DNA from: Bacillus thuringiensis
Lineage (GTDB): Bacteria; Bacillota; Bacilli; Bacillales; Bacillaceae_G
Direction of reading: 5' to 3'
DNA: 64,000 nucleotides
Assembly (NCBI RefSeq): GCF_014932895.1
Contig: NZ_JACYOF010000004.1
Span: 124,001-188,000 of the forward strand
Shown: piece by piece, positions 36,125 through 45,203 of the stretch
Position numbering within the stretch: the first letter of the stretch is position 1
Layout: the number at the start of each line of letters is the position of its first letter
Position numbers and translations under genes: made by a program
Notes under the pieces: model-generated
Databases searched by the model: none
What the model saw: only the letters and a program-made list of their open reading frames with translations
Told to the model about the DNA's origin: nothing

Positions 36125-36789
36125 CAATATAATTCCTTTATCCCATTTTCAGATCCGATAATCGCCTTACTTGTCATATTTATAAACAATCCTGTTTCAA
36201 CTACACCTGTAATCATTTTTAATTGTTCGTGTAATTTGACAGGAGTAGATATTTTATTAGGGAATATACAATCGATAATCATGTTATTATTATCGGTTAT
36301 AAAGGTTTCATTATTTTTTAAGCGTAATGTTGTTTGACACCCTAAAGATTGAATTTTACTTTCTGTTTGTTTCCATGAAAAAGGCATAATTTCGACTGGC
36401 AGTGGAAAGGCCCCTAAATGTTTCACAATTTTTGATTCATCAGCAATAATAATTAATTCTTTAGAGGAGGAGGCAACTATTTTTTCACGAAGCAATGCGC
36501 CACCACCGCCTTTTATAAGCTGTAAATCTGAATCAATTTCATCTGCTCCATCGATTGTCAGGTCAAGAGTTTGTATTTCATTTAACGAAATTAGCGGGAT
36601 ATTTAGTTGCTTTGCTAAAGCTTCAGTTTCCTTTGATGTTGGTACAGCTTGAAAGGATAGTCCTTTTTTTATATATTGACCTAACTTTTGTATCGTCCAA
36701 TATACAGTTGAACCTGTACCAAGACCTACTTTCATTCCATCTTTTACAAAGTTAGCAGCATGCTCGCCTGCGAGCTGTTTTAAATTCAT
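36124..36789 (-). CDS. rpiA: Ribose-5-phosphate isomerase A
   Basis: 221 residues from ATG 36789, four bases after the ferredoxin stop (GGTGG upstream). A longer in-frame start lies inside the ferredoxin gene. Family motifs are GLGTGSTVYWTI, the catalytic-acid segment DGADEID, KGGGGALLREKI and IADESKIVKHLG. It interconverts ribose-5-P and ribulose-5-P in the pentose phosphate pathway. Usual length. It appears co-transcribed with the ferredoxin. Confidence 0.93.
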   Translation of the reverse strand: MNLKQLAGEHAANFVKDGMKVGLGTGSTVYWTIQKLGQYIKKGLSFQAVPTSKETEALAKQLNIPLISLNEIQTLDLTIDGADEIDSDLQLIKGGGGALLREKIVASSSKELIIIADESKIVKHLGAFPLPVEIMPFSWKQTESKIQSLGCQTTLRLKNNETFITDNNNMIIDCIFPNKISTPVKLHEQLKMITGVVETGLFINMTSKAIIGSENGIKELY

Positions 36790-36793
36790 TCTA

Positions 36794-37114
36794 TTAATCC
36801 ACCGGGCGTGGTCCAGCATCAAGACCTGAATTTTCAACTGTAAGTACTGGACGTACGACTATATCTTTATGTACGCGCATTTGACATGATAAGCGTAAAT
36901 GATCCTCAATCCCTTTTTCTGTCATCGCATGTTTTTCATTCGCACTCGCTTCGCAAAAATCACCTGCTATAATTTCTACTCTACAAGTTGTGCAACGTGC
37001 TTTTCCACCACAACGGTGGAGAATGTGTACACCGTTATCTTCAATTGCTAATACTAACTTTGTTCCTTCTTTCACATCAAAAGTTCCGGTACCTTCAATT
37101 GTTAATTTTGGCAA
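36794..37114 (-). CDS. 2Fe-2S ferredoxin
   Basis: 106 residues from TTG 37114 behind GAGGAGGAACAAAT. Cysteine spacing C-x5-C-x2-C (RCGGKARCTTC) with a fourth cysteine in LRLSCQMRV is the plant/adrenodoxin-type [2Fe-2S] site. It carries electrons in the cytoplasm; the partner is not evident. It lies four bases upstream of rpiA. Confidence 0.9.
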   Translation of the reverse strand: MPKLTIEGTGTFDVKEGTKLVLAIEDNGVHILHRCGGKARCTTCRVEIIAGDFCEASANEKHAMTEKGIEDHLRLSCQMRVHKDIVVRPVLTVENSGLDAGPRPVD

Positions 37115-37257
37115 ATTTGTTCCTCCTCACGTAAAATTGTACATAACATATTTATGACCGCGAATTATTGAAGATAAACATTATTTTTTTATAAGTCCCG
37201 TAACTTTTTCATTTAATCAATCGTTTATTAAGTAAGCGCTGAAAAGGAGTGGTTATT

Positions 37258-37944
37258 TTGTGCACAAAAATAACGCAATTGTTAAAGAATCATATCGATA
37301 TGAATCATTCAAATATAAATTTTGTAATTGAGCAATATGGAGAGTTAAAAAGGTACTGTACGTTTTTAACGAAAAACAAATGGGACGGAGAAGATCTCGC
37401 CCAAGAAACAGTTTGCAAAGTTCTTCAAAAATATGGTAATAAAGATATTTGTATGACGCTTGTATATAAAATAGCTAGAAATCGTTGGTTAGACCAGATG
37501 AAGTCAAAATCAATTCATGAAAAAATAAGGGAACAAATTACTTTTGAAGAACCACATGAGAAAATTGCAGATTTGCATGAAATGGTAGGGAAAGTATTAT
37601 CTTCATTAAATGTACAACAATGCGCAATTTTATTATTAAAGGATGTTTTTCAATATAGTATTGCTGATATTGCTAAAGTATGTTCCGTATCGGAAGGTGC
37701 AGTGAAAGCTTCTTTATTTAGGAGTAGAAATAGGTTGAAAACTGTTAGTGAAGAAGGGATTGAGATAATCGAATACACAGATGATATTGAAATTGTTGTA
37801 ATGTCTATTCGTGAAGAAAGGCCGGAATTGTTAACAAAGCTTCTTCCGACAATAGATTTTACTAAGTTACCATCTATACAACCAGTCGTATTATTCGGTG
37901 CGAAAAAACCTTCTTCCTACGGTTGTATGCTTTGTGCGGCATAA
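37258..37944 (+). CDS. ECF-type RNA polymerase sigma factor
   Basis: 228 residues from TTG 37258, eight bases after AAGGAG; GTG 37249 would place the start inside that site. Region 2 reads FLTKNKWDGEDLAQETVCKVLQKY and region 4 reads LKDVFQYSIADIAKVCSVSEGAVKASLFRSRNRLK. About 65 further residues end in SSYGCMLCAA, longer than minimal ECF factors. No anti-sigma gene is adjacent; a clpP paralogue follows after 21 bases, probably in the same transcript. AAGTAAGCGCTGAAAA upstream is only weakly cre-like. Confidence 0.85.
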   Translation: MCTKITQLLKNHIDMNHSNINFVIEQYGELKRYCTFLTKNKWDGEDLAQETVCKVLQKYGNKDICMTLVYKIARNRWLDQMKSKSIHEKIREQITFEEPHEKIADLHEMVGKVLSSLNVQQCAILLLKDVFQYSIADIAKVCSVSEGAVKASLFRSRNRLKTVSEEGIEIIEYTDDIEIVVMSIREERPELLTKLLPTIDFTKLPSIQPVVLFGAKKPSSYGCMLCAA

Positions 37945-37965
37945 CAATTATTGGAGGGATTTAAA

Positions 37966-38547
37966 ATGAATGCAATTCCATATGTAGTAGAACAAACAAA
38001 ATTAGGAGAACGTTCCTATGATATATATTCAAGGTTATTAAAAGACCGAATTATTATTATCGGTTCAGAAATTAATGATCAAGTAGCAAGTAGTGTTGTA
38101 GCTCAATTATTATTTTTAGAAGCGGAAGATGCAGAGAAAGATATATATTTATACATCAATAGCCCAGGCGGATCAACGACAGCAGGTTTTGCAATATTAG
38201 ATACGATGAACCTAGTCAAACCAGATGTGCAAACACTTTGTATGGGCTTTGCAGCATCATTTGGTGCATTGTTACTATTATCAGGTGCAAAAGGAAAACG
38301 GTTTGCGTTGCCAAACAGTGAAATTATGATTCATCAGCCGCTTGGTGGTGCGCAAGGACAGGCAACAGAAATTGAAATAACAGCAAAAAGAATATTAAAG
38401 TTAAAGCGTGATATTAATCAAATGATAGCAGAAAAAACAGGGCAACCAATTGACAGAGTAGCACATGATACAGAAAGAGATTATTTTATGACTGCAGAAG
38501 AAGCGAAGGAATATGGGATTGTAGATGATGTTGTTACGAAAAAATAA
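37966..38547 (+). CDS. clpP: ATP-dependent Clp protease proteolytic subunit, ClpP paralogue
   Basis: 193 residues from ATG 37966 (GGAGGGATTTAAA). The catalytic triad falls on the canonical numbers S98 (GFAASFG), H123 (MIHQPLGG) and D172 (ERDYF). It forms the barrel protease that works with ClpX or ClpC. The B. cereus group has more than one ClpP; placement after an ECF sigma gene rather than in its own locus suggests this is the secondary, condition-specific copy. Confidence 0.92.
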   Translation: MNAIPYVVEQTKLGERSYDIYSRLLKDRIIIIGSEINDQVASSVVAQLLFLEAEDAEKDIYLYINSPGGSTTAGFAILDTMNLVKPDVQTLCMGFAASFGALLLLSGAKGKRFALPNSEIMIHQPLGGAQGQATEIEITAKRILKLKRDINQMIAEKTGQPIDRVAHDTERDYFMTAEEAKEYGIVDDVVTKK

Positions 38548-38550
38548 GAT

Positions 38551-38591
38551 AAAACAGGCTAGAGAATATGCGAATTCTCTAGCCTGTTTTA
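38551..38591. terminator. Bidirectional terminator between clpP and opuAC
   Basis: A perfect 17-bp stem AAAACAGGCTAGAGAAT/ATTCTCTAGCCTGTTTT serves both converging genes. Confidence 0.9.
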
Positions 38592-39449
38592 TTAATCTTT
38601 TACCCATTCATCAACTAACGATTGGTTCTTTTTAATCCATTTTCGCGCAGCTTCTTCTGGATCTTTCGTTTTATTTAACATGACCATTAACGTACCAAGC
38701 TGCTCATCGTTCATTTTCCACTTATCAAAATATTTCACAATATCCGGATGATCTTTTTCGAAACCTTTACGAACGGAGTAATAAATGTCATCTTTTTCAC
38801 CATATACTTTCTTAGGGTCTTTTAAATATTTTAAGTCAAATTCTGAAAAGCCCCAATGCGGATTCCAAAGCGTAACAGCGATTGGTTTCTTTTTCGTATA
38901 TGCTTTTTTTAGTTCGCTCATCATTGCAGCTTCTGAAGATTGGACAAGTTTTAGTTTTATATCATATTCCTTCATTGCTTTATTCGTTAAATTCATAAGA
39001 CTGCTACCGGGTTCGATTCCGACGATTTTATTATCTAGCTCATCTTTATGAGCGTTTAAATCTTCGATACTGTTTATGTTTTTCATATAAGAAGGGACGA
39101 CTAAACCTAGTCCAGTGCCTTCATACCATTTGGATTTTAAGACAATGTCATTTTTATAACGATCATTTAGCGGTTTATCCGTAACTGGTAGCCATACTTC
39201 TAAATTAGCATCAACATCACCGCGAGCGACACCAGTCCAAATGGCTGCTTTTTCTAAATACATGAGCTCCACTTTGTAGCCTTTTTGTTCTAATAAAACT
39301 TTCCACATGTTTGCAGTTGCAATATTTTCTTTCCAACTTGTTACACCAAGTTTAATTTTTCCTTTCGAATTTGCATTTGTTGCATTACAAGAAGTGAAAA
39401 TCATAGTAATAAATAATGCAAGGCATATAAGCCATATTTTCTTTCGCAT
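38592..39449 (-). CDS. opuAC: Glycine betaine/choline-type ABC substrate-binding lipoprotein
   Basis: 285 residues. The signal peptide ends in a lipobox with C21 (FTSC). OpuAC/ProX-type fold: GKIKLGVTSWKENIATANMWK, ARGDVDANLEVWLP, VPSYMKNINSIEDLN, IGIEPGSS and ITLWNPHWGF-like elements, with aromatic residues for quaternary ammonium binding. It delivers osmoprotectants to the permease pair encoded divergently at 39621-41655, an unusual split from its operon. AGGAGG precedes the ATG. Confidence 0.88.
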   Translation of the reverse strand: MRKKIWLICLALFITMIFTSCNATNANSKGKIKLGVTSWKENIATANMWKVLLEQKGYKVELMYLEKAAIWTGVARGDVDANLEVWLPVTDKPLNDRYKNDIVLKSKWYEGTGLGLVVPSYMKNINSIEDLNAHKDELDNKIVGIEPGSSLMNLTNKAMKEYDIKLKLVQSSEAAMMSELKKAYTKKKPIAVTLWNPHWGFSEFDLKYLKDPKKVYGEKDDIYYSVRKGFEKDHPDIVKYFDKWKMNDEQLGTLMVMLNKTKDPEEAARKWIKKNQSLVDEWVKD

Positions 39450-39620
39450 CGAAAACCTCCTAAGAAACGTTTGCCTTTTTAAATAAATGTATAAGTAAGC
39501 ATTCTTATTATGAACGGAAACGAGAATTTTAAAGAAAACTTATGAATGTCATTTTTATGTAATATTTCTTGTTAAAATCGCAACACTATGTGAATAGATG
39601 GGTAGAAAAGGAGTAGTGAC

Positions 39621-40826
39621 ATGGATAATACAAAGGTGCGTGTTGAAAACGTAACAAAAGTATTTGGGAAACACCCGCAAAGGGCGCTTACTTTATTAAA
39701 AGAAGGAAAAAGCAAATCGGAAATTTTAAGAGAAACAGGAATGAACGTTGGGGTGAAAAAGGCAACGTTTGAAGTATACTCTGGAGAAATTTTCGTGATT
39801 ATGGGTTTGTCTGGTAGCGGGAAATCTACGTTAGTTCGTATGCTAAACCAATTAATTAAACCAACCGCAGGTCATATATACATAGATGGTGAAGACATCG
39901 CAACGATGGGAAAAGAAGAATTACGAAGAGTAAGAAGAACAAAAATGAGTATGGTGTTTCAAAAATTCGCCCTATTCCCGCATCGTACTGTTTTACAAAA
40001 CGTTGCATACGGATTAGAAATACAAGGAGTTCCAGTAGAGGAACGAGAGAAAAAAGCGTTAGAGTCACTTAAGTTAGTAGGACTCGATCATCATAAAGAC
40101 AATTATCCAAGTCAACTTAGCGGTGGGATGCAACAACGAGTTGGAATTGCGAGAGCACTTACGAATGATCCGGATGTTTTACTTATGGATGAATCATTTA
40201 GTGCATTAGATCCACTTATTCGAAAAGAAATGCAAGATGAATTGTTAGAGCTACAAGATAAAATGGAGAAAACAATTGTATTTATTACTCATGATTTAGA
40301 TGAAGCGCTCCGCATTGGCGATCGTATCGCACTAATGAAAGATGGAGAAATTGTTCAAATTGGAACGCCGGAAGAAATTATGATGAGCCCTGCCAATGAA
40401 TTTGTAGAAAAATTCGTTGCAGATGTGAATTTAGGAAAAGTAATTACAGCGGAATCTATATTAAAACGACCGGAAACTTTATTAATTGACCGTGGACCGC
40501 GTGTAGCACTACAAATTATGAGGAATGCGGGTGTTTCTACAGTATATGTTGTAAACAAAAAGTATGAGTTTTTAGGTATATTAACCGCAGATGATGCAAG
40601 TAAAGCAGTACAAAAACAGTGGCCGATTGCTGATTTATTACTTAACGATATTCCGCATGTATATTTAGACACTTTACTTGAAGAGACGTATGCAAAAATG
40701 GCGGAGATGAAATATCCGTTACCCGTAATTGATGAAAAGAAAAGACTTAGAGGAATTATTAAACGTGAAAGTGTCATTCAAGCTCTTGCAGGAAACATTG
40801 AGGAAGAGGTGAAAGACGATGAATAG
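39621..40826 (+). CDS. opuAA: Glycine betaine ABC transporter ATP-binding protein with CBS pair
   Basis: 401 residues. It has the quaternary-amine transporter insert (FGKHPQRALTLLKEGKSKSEI), Walker A GLSGSGKST, signature LSGGMQQRVGIARAL and Walker B DVLLMDESFSALDP. A tandem CBS domain fills about 278-395; in OpuA it senses ionic strength. It energises uptake of glycine betaine and similar solutes. GGAGTAGTGAC precedes the ATG, and the stop overlaps the permease start by eight bases. Confidence 0.93.
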   Translation: MDNTKVRVENVTKVFGKHPQRALTLLKEGKSKSEILRETGMNVGVKKATFEVYSGEIFVIMGLSGSGKSTLVRMLNQLIKPTAGHIYIDGEDIATMGKEELRRVRRTKMSMVFQKFALFPHRTVLQNVAYGLEIQGVPVEEREKKALESLKLVGLDHHKDNYPSQLSGGMQQRVGIARALTNDPDVLLMDESFSALDPLIRKEMQDELLELQDKMEKTIVFITHDLDEALRIGDRIALMKDGEIVQIGTPEEIMMSPANEFVEKFVADVNLGKVITAESILKRPETLLIDRGPRVALQIMRNAGVSTVYVVNKKYEFLGILTADDASKAVQKQWPIADLLLNDIPHVYLDTLLEETYAKMAEMKYPLPVIDEKKRLRGIIKRESVIQALAGNIEEEVKDDE

Positions 40827-41655
40827 TATACCGCGTATACCATTAGGGGAATGGGTCGATTCATTTGTTGCAAGTTTATATGAGAACTTTGAAGGCTTAT
40901 TCCGAGGATTCTCTTATATTATTGGTGGATTCGTTGATTTACTCACTAATTTTTTAACAATAATACCAGCTATATTGATGATTATCGTCCTGTGTTTCCT
41001 TATTTGGTACACAACGAGAAAAGTATCTTTAGTTATTTTTACACTCATCGGATTATTATTTATTTTAAATATCAACTATTGGGCACAAACGATGCAAACA
41101 TTAGCACTCGTACTTACGTCCGTTATTATTTCAATTATTGTCGGAATCCCCATTGGCATTTTAGCATCTCAAAATGAACGTTTCTCAAAATTTTTAAAAC
41201 CAACATTAGATTTTATGCAAACAATGCCCGCATTCGTATATCTTATTCCCGCGATTACATTTTTCGGAGTAGGTGTAGTGCCTGGGATTATTGCATCAGT
41301 AATCTTTGCCATGCCACCAACAATCAGGTTTACAGACTTAGGAATCAGACAAGTTCCAGAAGATTTAATTGAAGCAGCGAATGCATTTGGATCCACAGCA
41401 TCACAAAAACTATTTAAAGTACAATTACCGCTCGCAACCGGAACGATTATGGCAGGTGTAAACCAAAGCATTATGCTTTCATTATCGATGGTCGTAACAG
41501 CATCACTTGTAGGAGCGCCAGGACTTGGCGTCGATGTGTATCGTTCTGTAACACAAGTAAATATCGGAATGGGATTTGAAGCGGGACTAGCCATTGTTGT
41601 CATTGCGATTATATTAGACCGCATTACACAAGGGTTTCATCAAAAAAGAAGATAA
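40819..41655 (+). CDS. opuAB: Glycine betaine ABC transporter permease
   Basis: 278 residues with about six to seven membrane helices and the BPD permease EAA loop (EAANAFGSTASQKLFKVQLPLA). It opens IPRIPLGEWVDSFV, as in OpuAB/ProW. It forms the channel with the OpuAA ATPase. The start lies behind GAGGAAGAGGTGAAAGACG inside the ATPase gene. Confidence 0.92.
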   Translation: MNSIPRIPLGEWVDSFVASLYENFEGLFRGFSYIIGGFVDLLTNFLTIIPAILMIIVLCFLIWYTTRKVSLVIFTLIGLLFILNINYWAQTMQTLALVLTSVIISIIVGIPIGILASQNERFSKFLKPTLDFMQTMPAFVYLIPAITFFGVGVVPGIIASVIFAMPPTIRFTDLGIRQVPEDLIEAANAFGSTASQKLFKVQLPLATGTIMAGVNQSIMLSLSMVVTASLVGAPGLGVDVYRSVTQVNIGMGFEAGLAIVVIAIILDRITQGFHQKRR

Positions 41656-41659
41656 AAAG

Positions 41660-41693
41660 AAAACACACTTTATTATACAAAGTGTGTTTTTTG
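41660..41693 (+). terminator. Terminator of the opuAA-opuAB operon
   Basis: Stem AAAACACACTT/AAGTGTGTTTT followed by TTG. Confidence 0.85.
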
Positions 41694-41703
41694 TTCGATA
41701 AGT

Positions 41704-41940
41704 TTACATACGAACAATAACAGAGCCGCCAGCTGGTGCACAAACTTGATTTTGTTGTTGCTCCATTGATTTTATTAAATGATTATTTTCTTCGATTAAT
41801 GAGATTAATTTCGCTAATTGGCTTTCAAGACTTGCGATACGCTGCATCATATATTGAGAATCATGATGCAGTGTATTCCTTACAGGATGGGGGGAGTAAA
41901 CATATTGTTGATTTAAATTTGGATTCCAATGAGGATACAT
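41704..41940 (-). CDS. Small coiled-coil protein, possibly spore-associated
   Basis: 78 residues. The N-terminus is rich in N, Q, Y, H and P (MYPHWNPNLNQQYVY). A heptad-like helix covers about 33-62 (IASLESQLAKLISLIEENNHLI), and the end is CAPAGGSVIVRM. The layout resembles small GerPC-like or spore-coat proteins, but I cannot assign it. A GGAGGAACG-type site precedes the ATG on the minus strand. Confidence 0.65.
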   Translation of the reverse strand: MYPHWNPNLNQQYVYSPHPVRNTLHHDSQYMMQRIASLESQLAKLISLIEENNHLIKSMEQQQNQVCAPAGGSVIVRM

Positions 41941-42174
41941 TTGAATCGTTCCTCCTTCAATGAATTACTGATCTTTCTTATAGTAAATGCCTATGTATAT
42001 TTAATGGTGACTTGAAAATTCTTTCATAAGAAGAGGATTATGTAGAGGAGATGGAAAAGTAATATAATGCATTTTTTTGGAAAGTGTTAAGTGGAATAGC
42101 GAATATATTAGGAGATAGCAAGGTGCATGTAAATGAGTATTATATTGGGAGAAATTACGAGAGGAGATGCTATT

Positions 42175-42330
42175 GTGGCCAATAATAAAAAAAGAAATGA
42201 TGCAATGACCATAGGTATCGCTATAGGGATTGTGATCGGCATCGTTCCTAGTTTATATGCTGATAATTTAGTAATCGGAATTGCAATTGGGATTGTAATT
42301 GGAATTGGGATTACAGTTTTGAAGAGATAA
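42175..42330 (+). CDS. Small membrane protein with repeated glycine-isoleucine helix
   Basis: 51 residues from GTG 42175, eight bases after GAGAGGAG; the in-frame ATG at 42133 lacks a good site. After a basic start (ANNKKRND) two hydrophobic helices carry the near-duplicate sequence IGIAIGIVIGI, each with glycine every fourth residue, a glycine-zipper pattern that favours helix packing. The duplicated helix suggests internal repeat expansion. Function unknown. Confidence 0.6.
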   Translation: MANNKKRNDAMTIGIAIGIVIGIVPSLYADNLVIGIAIGIVIGIGITVLKR

Positions 42331-42461
42331 TGAGTTGGAAATTTTCTGTATGCAACTTGAGTAAAACTTGTAAATGTTAATTCAAAAGATAGAATTTTCG
42401 GAATGTAAACCCTTTTTTTCCTTTTTTTATGATATTATAAATAAAAAGGATGGTGATGGAT

Positions 42462-42941
42462 ATGTCTATAAACAAACAAGTAGATGTAAACTGCTTTATT
42501 TGTGAAAAACATAAAGGAAACATTACAGTTCCAGGTGGTGCTATTTATGAAGATGATCTCATATACGTTGGACATGTCCATTGGGATACAGAAGAAACTT
42601 ATCTTGGTTACATAATGATTGATATAAAAAGACATGTACCTGGTCTCGCTGAACTAACTGAAGATGAGGCAAAATCATTCGGACTTATAACAAGTAGAGT
42701 GAGTAAAGCGCTAAAAGAAAGTGAAGGTGCAGAACATATTTACACTTTTGTTTCAGGAAACGGAGTACCACATATGCATATGCACATCATACCGCGTTAT
42801 CCGAATACACCAAAAGAGTTTTGGTCACCAACTGAAGTAGCGAAATGGACGGGCGCGCCATATGGTGACGCAGAGGAAATCAAAAAACTATGCGAAAGAA
42901 TACGAAAGTATATGGTAAATGAGTATGCATACAAAAAATAA
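42462..42941 (+). CDS. HIT-family hydrolase
   Basis: 159 residues from ATG 42462 (upstream in-frame ATGs at 42450 and 42456 crowd the ribosome binding site). Histidine triad PHMHMHIIPR (about residue 108) and N-terminal cysteine pair NCFICEKHKG are typical of HIT nucleotide hydrolases/transferases. It hydrolyses nucleoside phosphoramidates or similar compounds. The phosphatase gene downstream begins inside its last codons. Confidence 0.88.
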   Translation: MSINKQVDVNCFICEKHKGNITVPGGAIYEDDLIYVGHVHWDTEETYLGYIMIDIKRHVPGLAELTEDEAKSFGLITSRVSKALKESEGAEHIYTFVSGNGVPHMHMHIIPRYPNTPKEFWSPTEVAKWTGAPYGDAEEIKKLCERIRKYMVNEYAYKK

Positions 42942-43749
42942 TACACAACATTCATGGGTTGGAAATACGGAAATGTGTTTAGGGGAAATTGCAGTAAAGC
43001 AATATGGTGATATCGTACTTGGTAAATACGGTGGGAACATAAGTGCCGGAGCAAAAAAGAATGAAGATGGTGCGTTAGTTTGGTCAAATGGTGATTGGGA
43101 ATTTGCGGCTATTTTAGATGGACATAATAGTGCAGAAAGTGTTGAGCTAGTAGTACATATAATTGAAAAAGAATATGAAAATATAAAAACGATTATGAAA
43201 GAATCAATTGAAACCGTATTTCGATCTGTTGAAAAGCATATCCTTACAATTTTTCAATCCACCTCATTTAAAGAAAGGTGCCAAAAAATTCAAGGAGAAA
43301 CAGCTTGTTTAATATGTGTGAGAAAAGAAAACTACATATGGTGGTTATCTATTGGAGACTGTCTCGTTTATGTATTTCATGATGAGTTACATAAATGGGG
43401 GCAATACGCACTAAATCAGCGCCATTTTTACGAATGGATTGGTAATGTAAATACATTTGAATTACCTGTACCTTGCTATTCATCAGGTATTCGTGAATTA
43501 CGTACTGGTAAGAATCGAATTGTAATGGTGACAGATGGGGTATTAGAATGCGGGGAACGTCACTATGAGACACCATTAAATCTGTATAATGATATGAATA
43601 GAAATAATATAGAACTTGAAGAAAGTGTTCATCATGTATTAGAGCACGTTCATCATCAATTAGGACGAGATAGTGCAACAATTATTAGTTGGGAGGCAGA
43701 AAACACAATAAATGCTACGTATCCGAGTGATCAACCAAATAAAAGGTAA
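42919..43749 (+). CDS. PP2C-like protein phosphatase domain protein
   Basis: 276 residues, starting 23 bases before the HIT stop. PP2C elements in order are AILDGHNS (metal-binding D and G), GETACLICV, WLSIGDCLVYV, MVTDGVLE (metal D) and GRDSATIISW (D with S in place of the usual N). The first motif (KNEDGAL) also fits. It should dephosphorylate serine/threonine in a cytosolic target. The start has a weak ribosome binding site, so coupling is likely. Confidence 0.78.
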   Translation: MSMHTKNNTQHSWVGNTEMCLGEIAVKQYGDIVLGKYGGNISAGAKKNEDGALVWSNGDWEFAAILDGHNSAESVELVVHIIEKEYENIKTIMKESIETVFRSVEKHILTIFQSTSFKERCQKIQGETACLICVRKENYIWWLSIGDCLVYVFHDELHKWGQYALNQRHFYEWIGNVNTFELPVPCYSSGIRELRTGKNRIVMVTDGVLECGERHYETPLNLYNDMNRNNIELEESVHHVLEHVHHQLGRDSATIISWEAENTINATYPSDQPNKR

Positions 43750-43768
43750 AGGAGGAGACAGCACTGTT

Positions 43769-44125
43769 TTGGTTAAAGGAATTTTATTAATATTATGGAT
43801 CATATTCTTAGTTGTTTTGGAAAAAGTAGTGAGAAAAAAACTAAATATACCGAAACAAACAGACTGGAATAGTAAATATGTAAACAACTTTCATAAATGG
43901 GGCACTAGGGCTCTTATCATTTCTTATATAGTTGTTACGATGATATGTGCTACTTTAAATCCCATTTATATTAGTAATTTACCCATTTTATTTTTAATAA
44001 CTTTATACTGCTTTCAATCATATATGGAGTGGAAATTTGATAAAGAATCGAGGGAATATGTGATTTCTTTAGGAACGGTTCCATTATTAATAATAACAGG
44101 AATTATGCTTAATCTTTTCTTTTAA
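43769..44125 (+). CDS. Small membrane protein, DUF4181-like
   Basis: 118 residues from TTG 43769; AAAGGAGGAGA lies 13 bases upstream and the frame-internal ATG at 43712 is inside the phosphatase gene. Four hydrophobic helices (about 1-20, 48-66, 70-86, 98-116) and the DWNSKYVNNFHKWG segment resemble DUF4181 proteins. Function unknown. It follows the PP2C gene by 19 bases, probably in the same operon. Confidence 0.65.
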   Translation: MVKGILLILWIIFLVVLEKVVRKKLNIPKQTDWNSKYVNNFHKWGTRALIISYIVVTMICATLNPIYISNLPILFLITLYCFQSYMEWKFDKESREYVISLGTVPLLIITGIMLNLFF

Positions 44126-44176
44126 AGCTATTGGATTTAATTTATTTTGAAGGAAATGCGGGATTAATGGGGGGGA

Positions 44177-44569
44177 ATGAAAATACCTGTCGTACGTGCT
44201 GAAGTTGTTATTTTAAATGAAAATTGTTCTAAAGTACTGGTTCAATGTGATTTGAATGAACCATTTTTTCGTTTCCCAGGTGGCTCAATTGTGTTTGGTG
44301 AAACGGTACAAGAAGCTATTATGAGAGAACTGTTAGAAGAATATAATTTGAAAGTTTTTGTTCAAGGATTAGCCGTTGTAAACGAGCATGTTTTTGAGTG
44401 GAACAACGAAAAAGGACATCATTGTACATTGATACACTGGGGAACTGTTACAGAGATAGCTACAAATGAAATAAAGCATAAAGAACATGAGGATATCATT
44501 TTAATATGGAAGAGTATAGAAGAATTAAAGGAGAAGCGCCCATACCCTGAAGGGATTGTTTGTTATTGA
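44177..44569 (+). CDS. NUDIX hydrolase
   Basis: 130 residues. The Nudix box is GGSIVFGETVQEAIMRELLEEYNL (about residues 35-58; G5-E7-REL-EE pattern intact). The family hydrolyses nucleoside diphosphates linked to another group. Seven G bases just before the ATG act as ribosome binding site. The substrate is unknown. Confidence 0.88.
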   Translation: MKIPVVRAEVVILNENCSKVLVQCDLNEPFFRFPGGSIVFGETVQEAIMRELLEEYNLKVFVQGLAVVNEHVFEWNNEKGHHCTLIHWGTVTEIATNEIKHKEHEDIILIWKSIEELKEKRPYPEGIVCY

Positions 44570-44586
44570 TGGTACAAATAATGAAA

Positions 44587-44633
44587 TAAAAAGTAACCAT
44601 TTATCTGTTAGGTGATAAATAGTTACTTTTTGT
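44587..44633. terminator. Terminator of the NUDIX gene
   Basis: Stem AAAAAGTAACCATTTATC/GATAAATAGTTACTTTTT with one mismatch and T-rich flanks on both strands; it may also serve the convergent GrpB-family gene. Confidence 0.8.
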
Positions 44634-44652
44634 TTTAAAAATGGATATGTTT

Positions 44653-45162
44653 TTAATTATTTACTTTATCTAATATACATTTAATAAAACTAGTTTTTTC
44701 CTCTGCATATTTATGTTTATCATTAGGGTTAGCTTGTGAAAGTTGAATCTTTAACTGTTTATACTGCATGCGAGCAGTTTTATTATTTCTTAAGTAATCT
44801 CTGAAACTTAATTGTTCTATTAAATGTGTATTCCGTTGTTCATACATATGAATTTGATGAGTTCTTGGCTCACCTTTATTGAAATAATACCTTTCCGGTA
44901 ATACATCTTTTCTATATGTATAATGTAATTGTTCTAACATTGGAATACACTTTAGAACACTTTTGAAGTCTTTTAATTCAATTGCTATATCAATAATAGG
45001 TTTTGCACTTAAATATGGAATGGAGGTACTGCCAATATGGTGAATCGCTAAAATATGTTCGCCAATTTGTTCCTCAATTAGTTGTTTTTCTTTTATAAAC
45101 TCAAATTTCCATTCTTCGGTCCACGGAACTAAAAAAACTTTACCATAAGGTAAACCTAGCAT
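44653..45162 (-). CDS. GrpB/UPF0157 family protein
   Basis: 169 residues. Nucleotidyltransferase-like GrpB family: VPWTEEWKFEFIKEKQLI, then AIHHIGSTSIPYLSAKPIIDIAIEL with the GS...KPIIDI core, and FRDYLRNN. Biochemical activity of the family is unclear; resemblance to nucleotidyltransferases is known. AAAGAGGTG precedes the ATG. Confidence 0.85.
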   Translation of the reverse strand: MLGLPYGKVFLVPWTEEWKFEFIKEKQLIEEQIGEHILAIHHIGSTSIPYLSAKPIIDIAIELKDFKSVLKCIPMLEQLHYTYRKDVLPERYYFNKGEPRTHQIHMYEQRNTHLIEQLSFRDYLRNNKTARMQYKQLKIQLSQANPNDKHKYAEEKTSFIKCILDKVNN

Positions 45163-45203
45163 TTGTTTAGCACCTCTTTCAAAATGATTTTTAATAAAGT
45201 TAA

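Noticed and set aside
37218-37240. AAGTAAGCGCTGAAAA as a cre site for the sigma factor gene
   Set aside because: Only the CGCT core fits; several consensus positions are off and the site overlaps the ribosome binding region.
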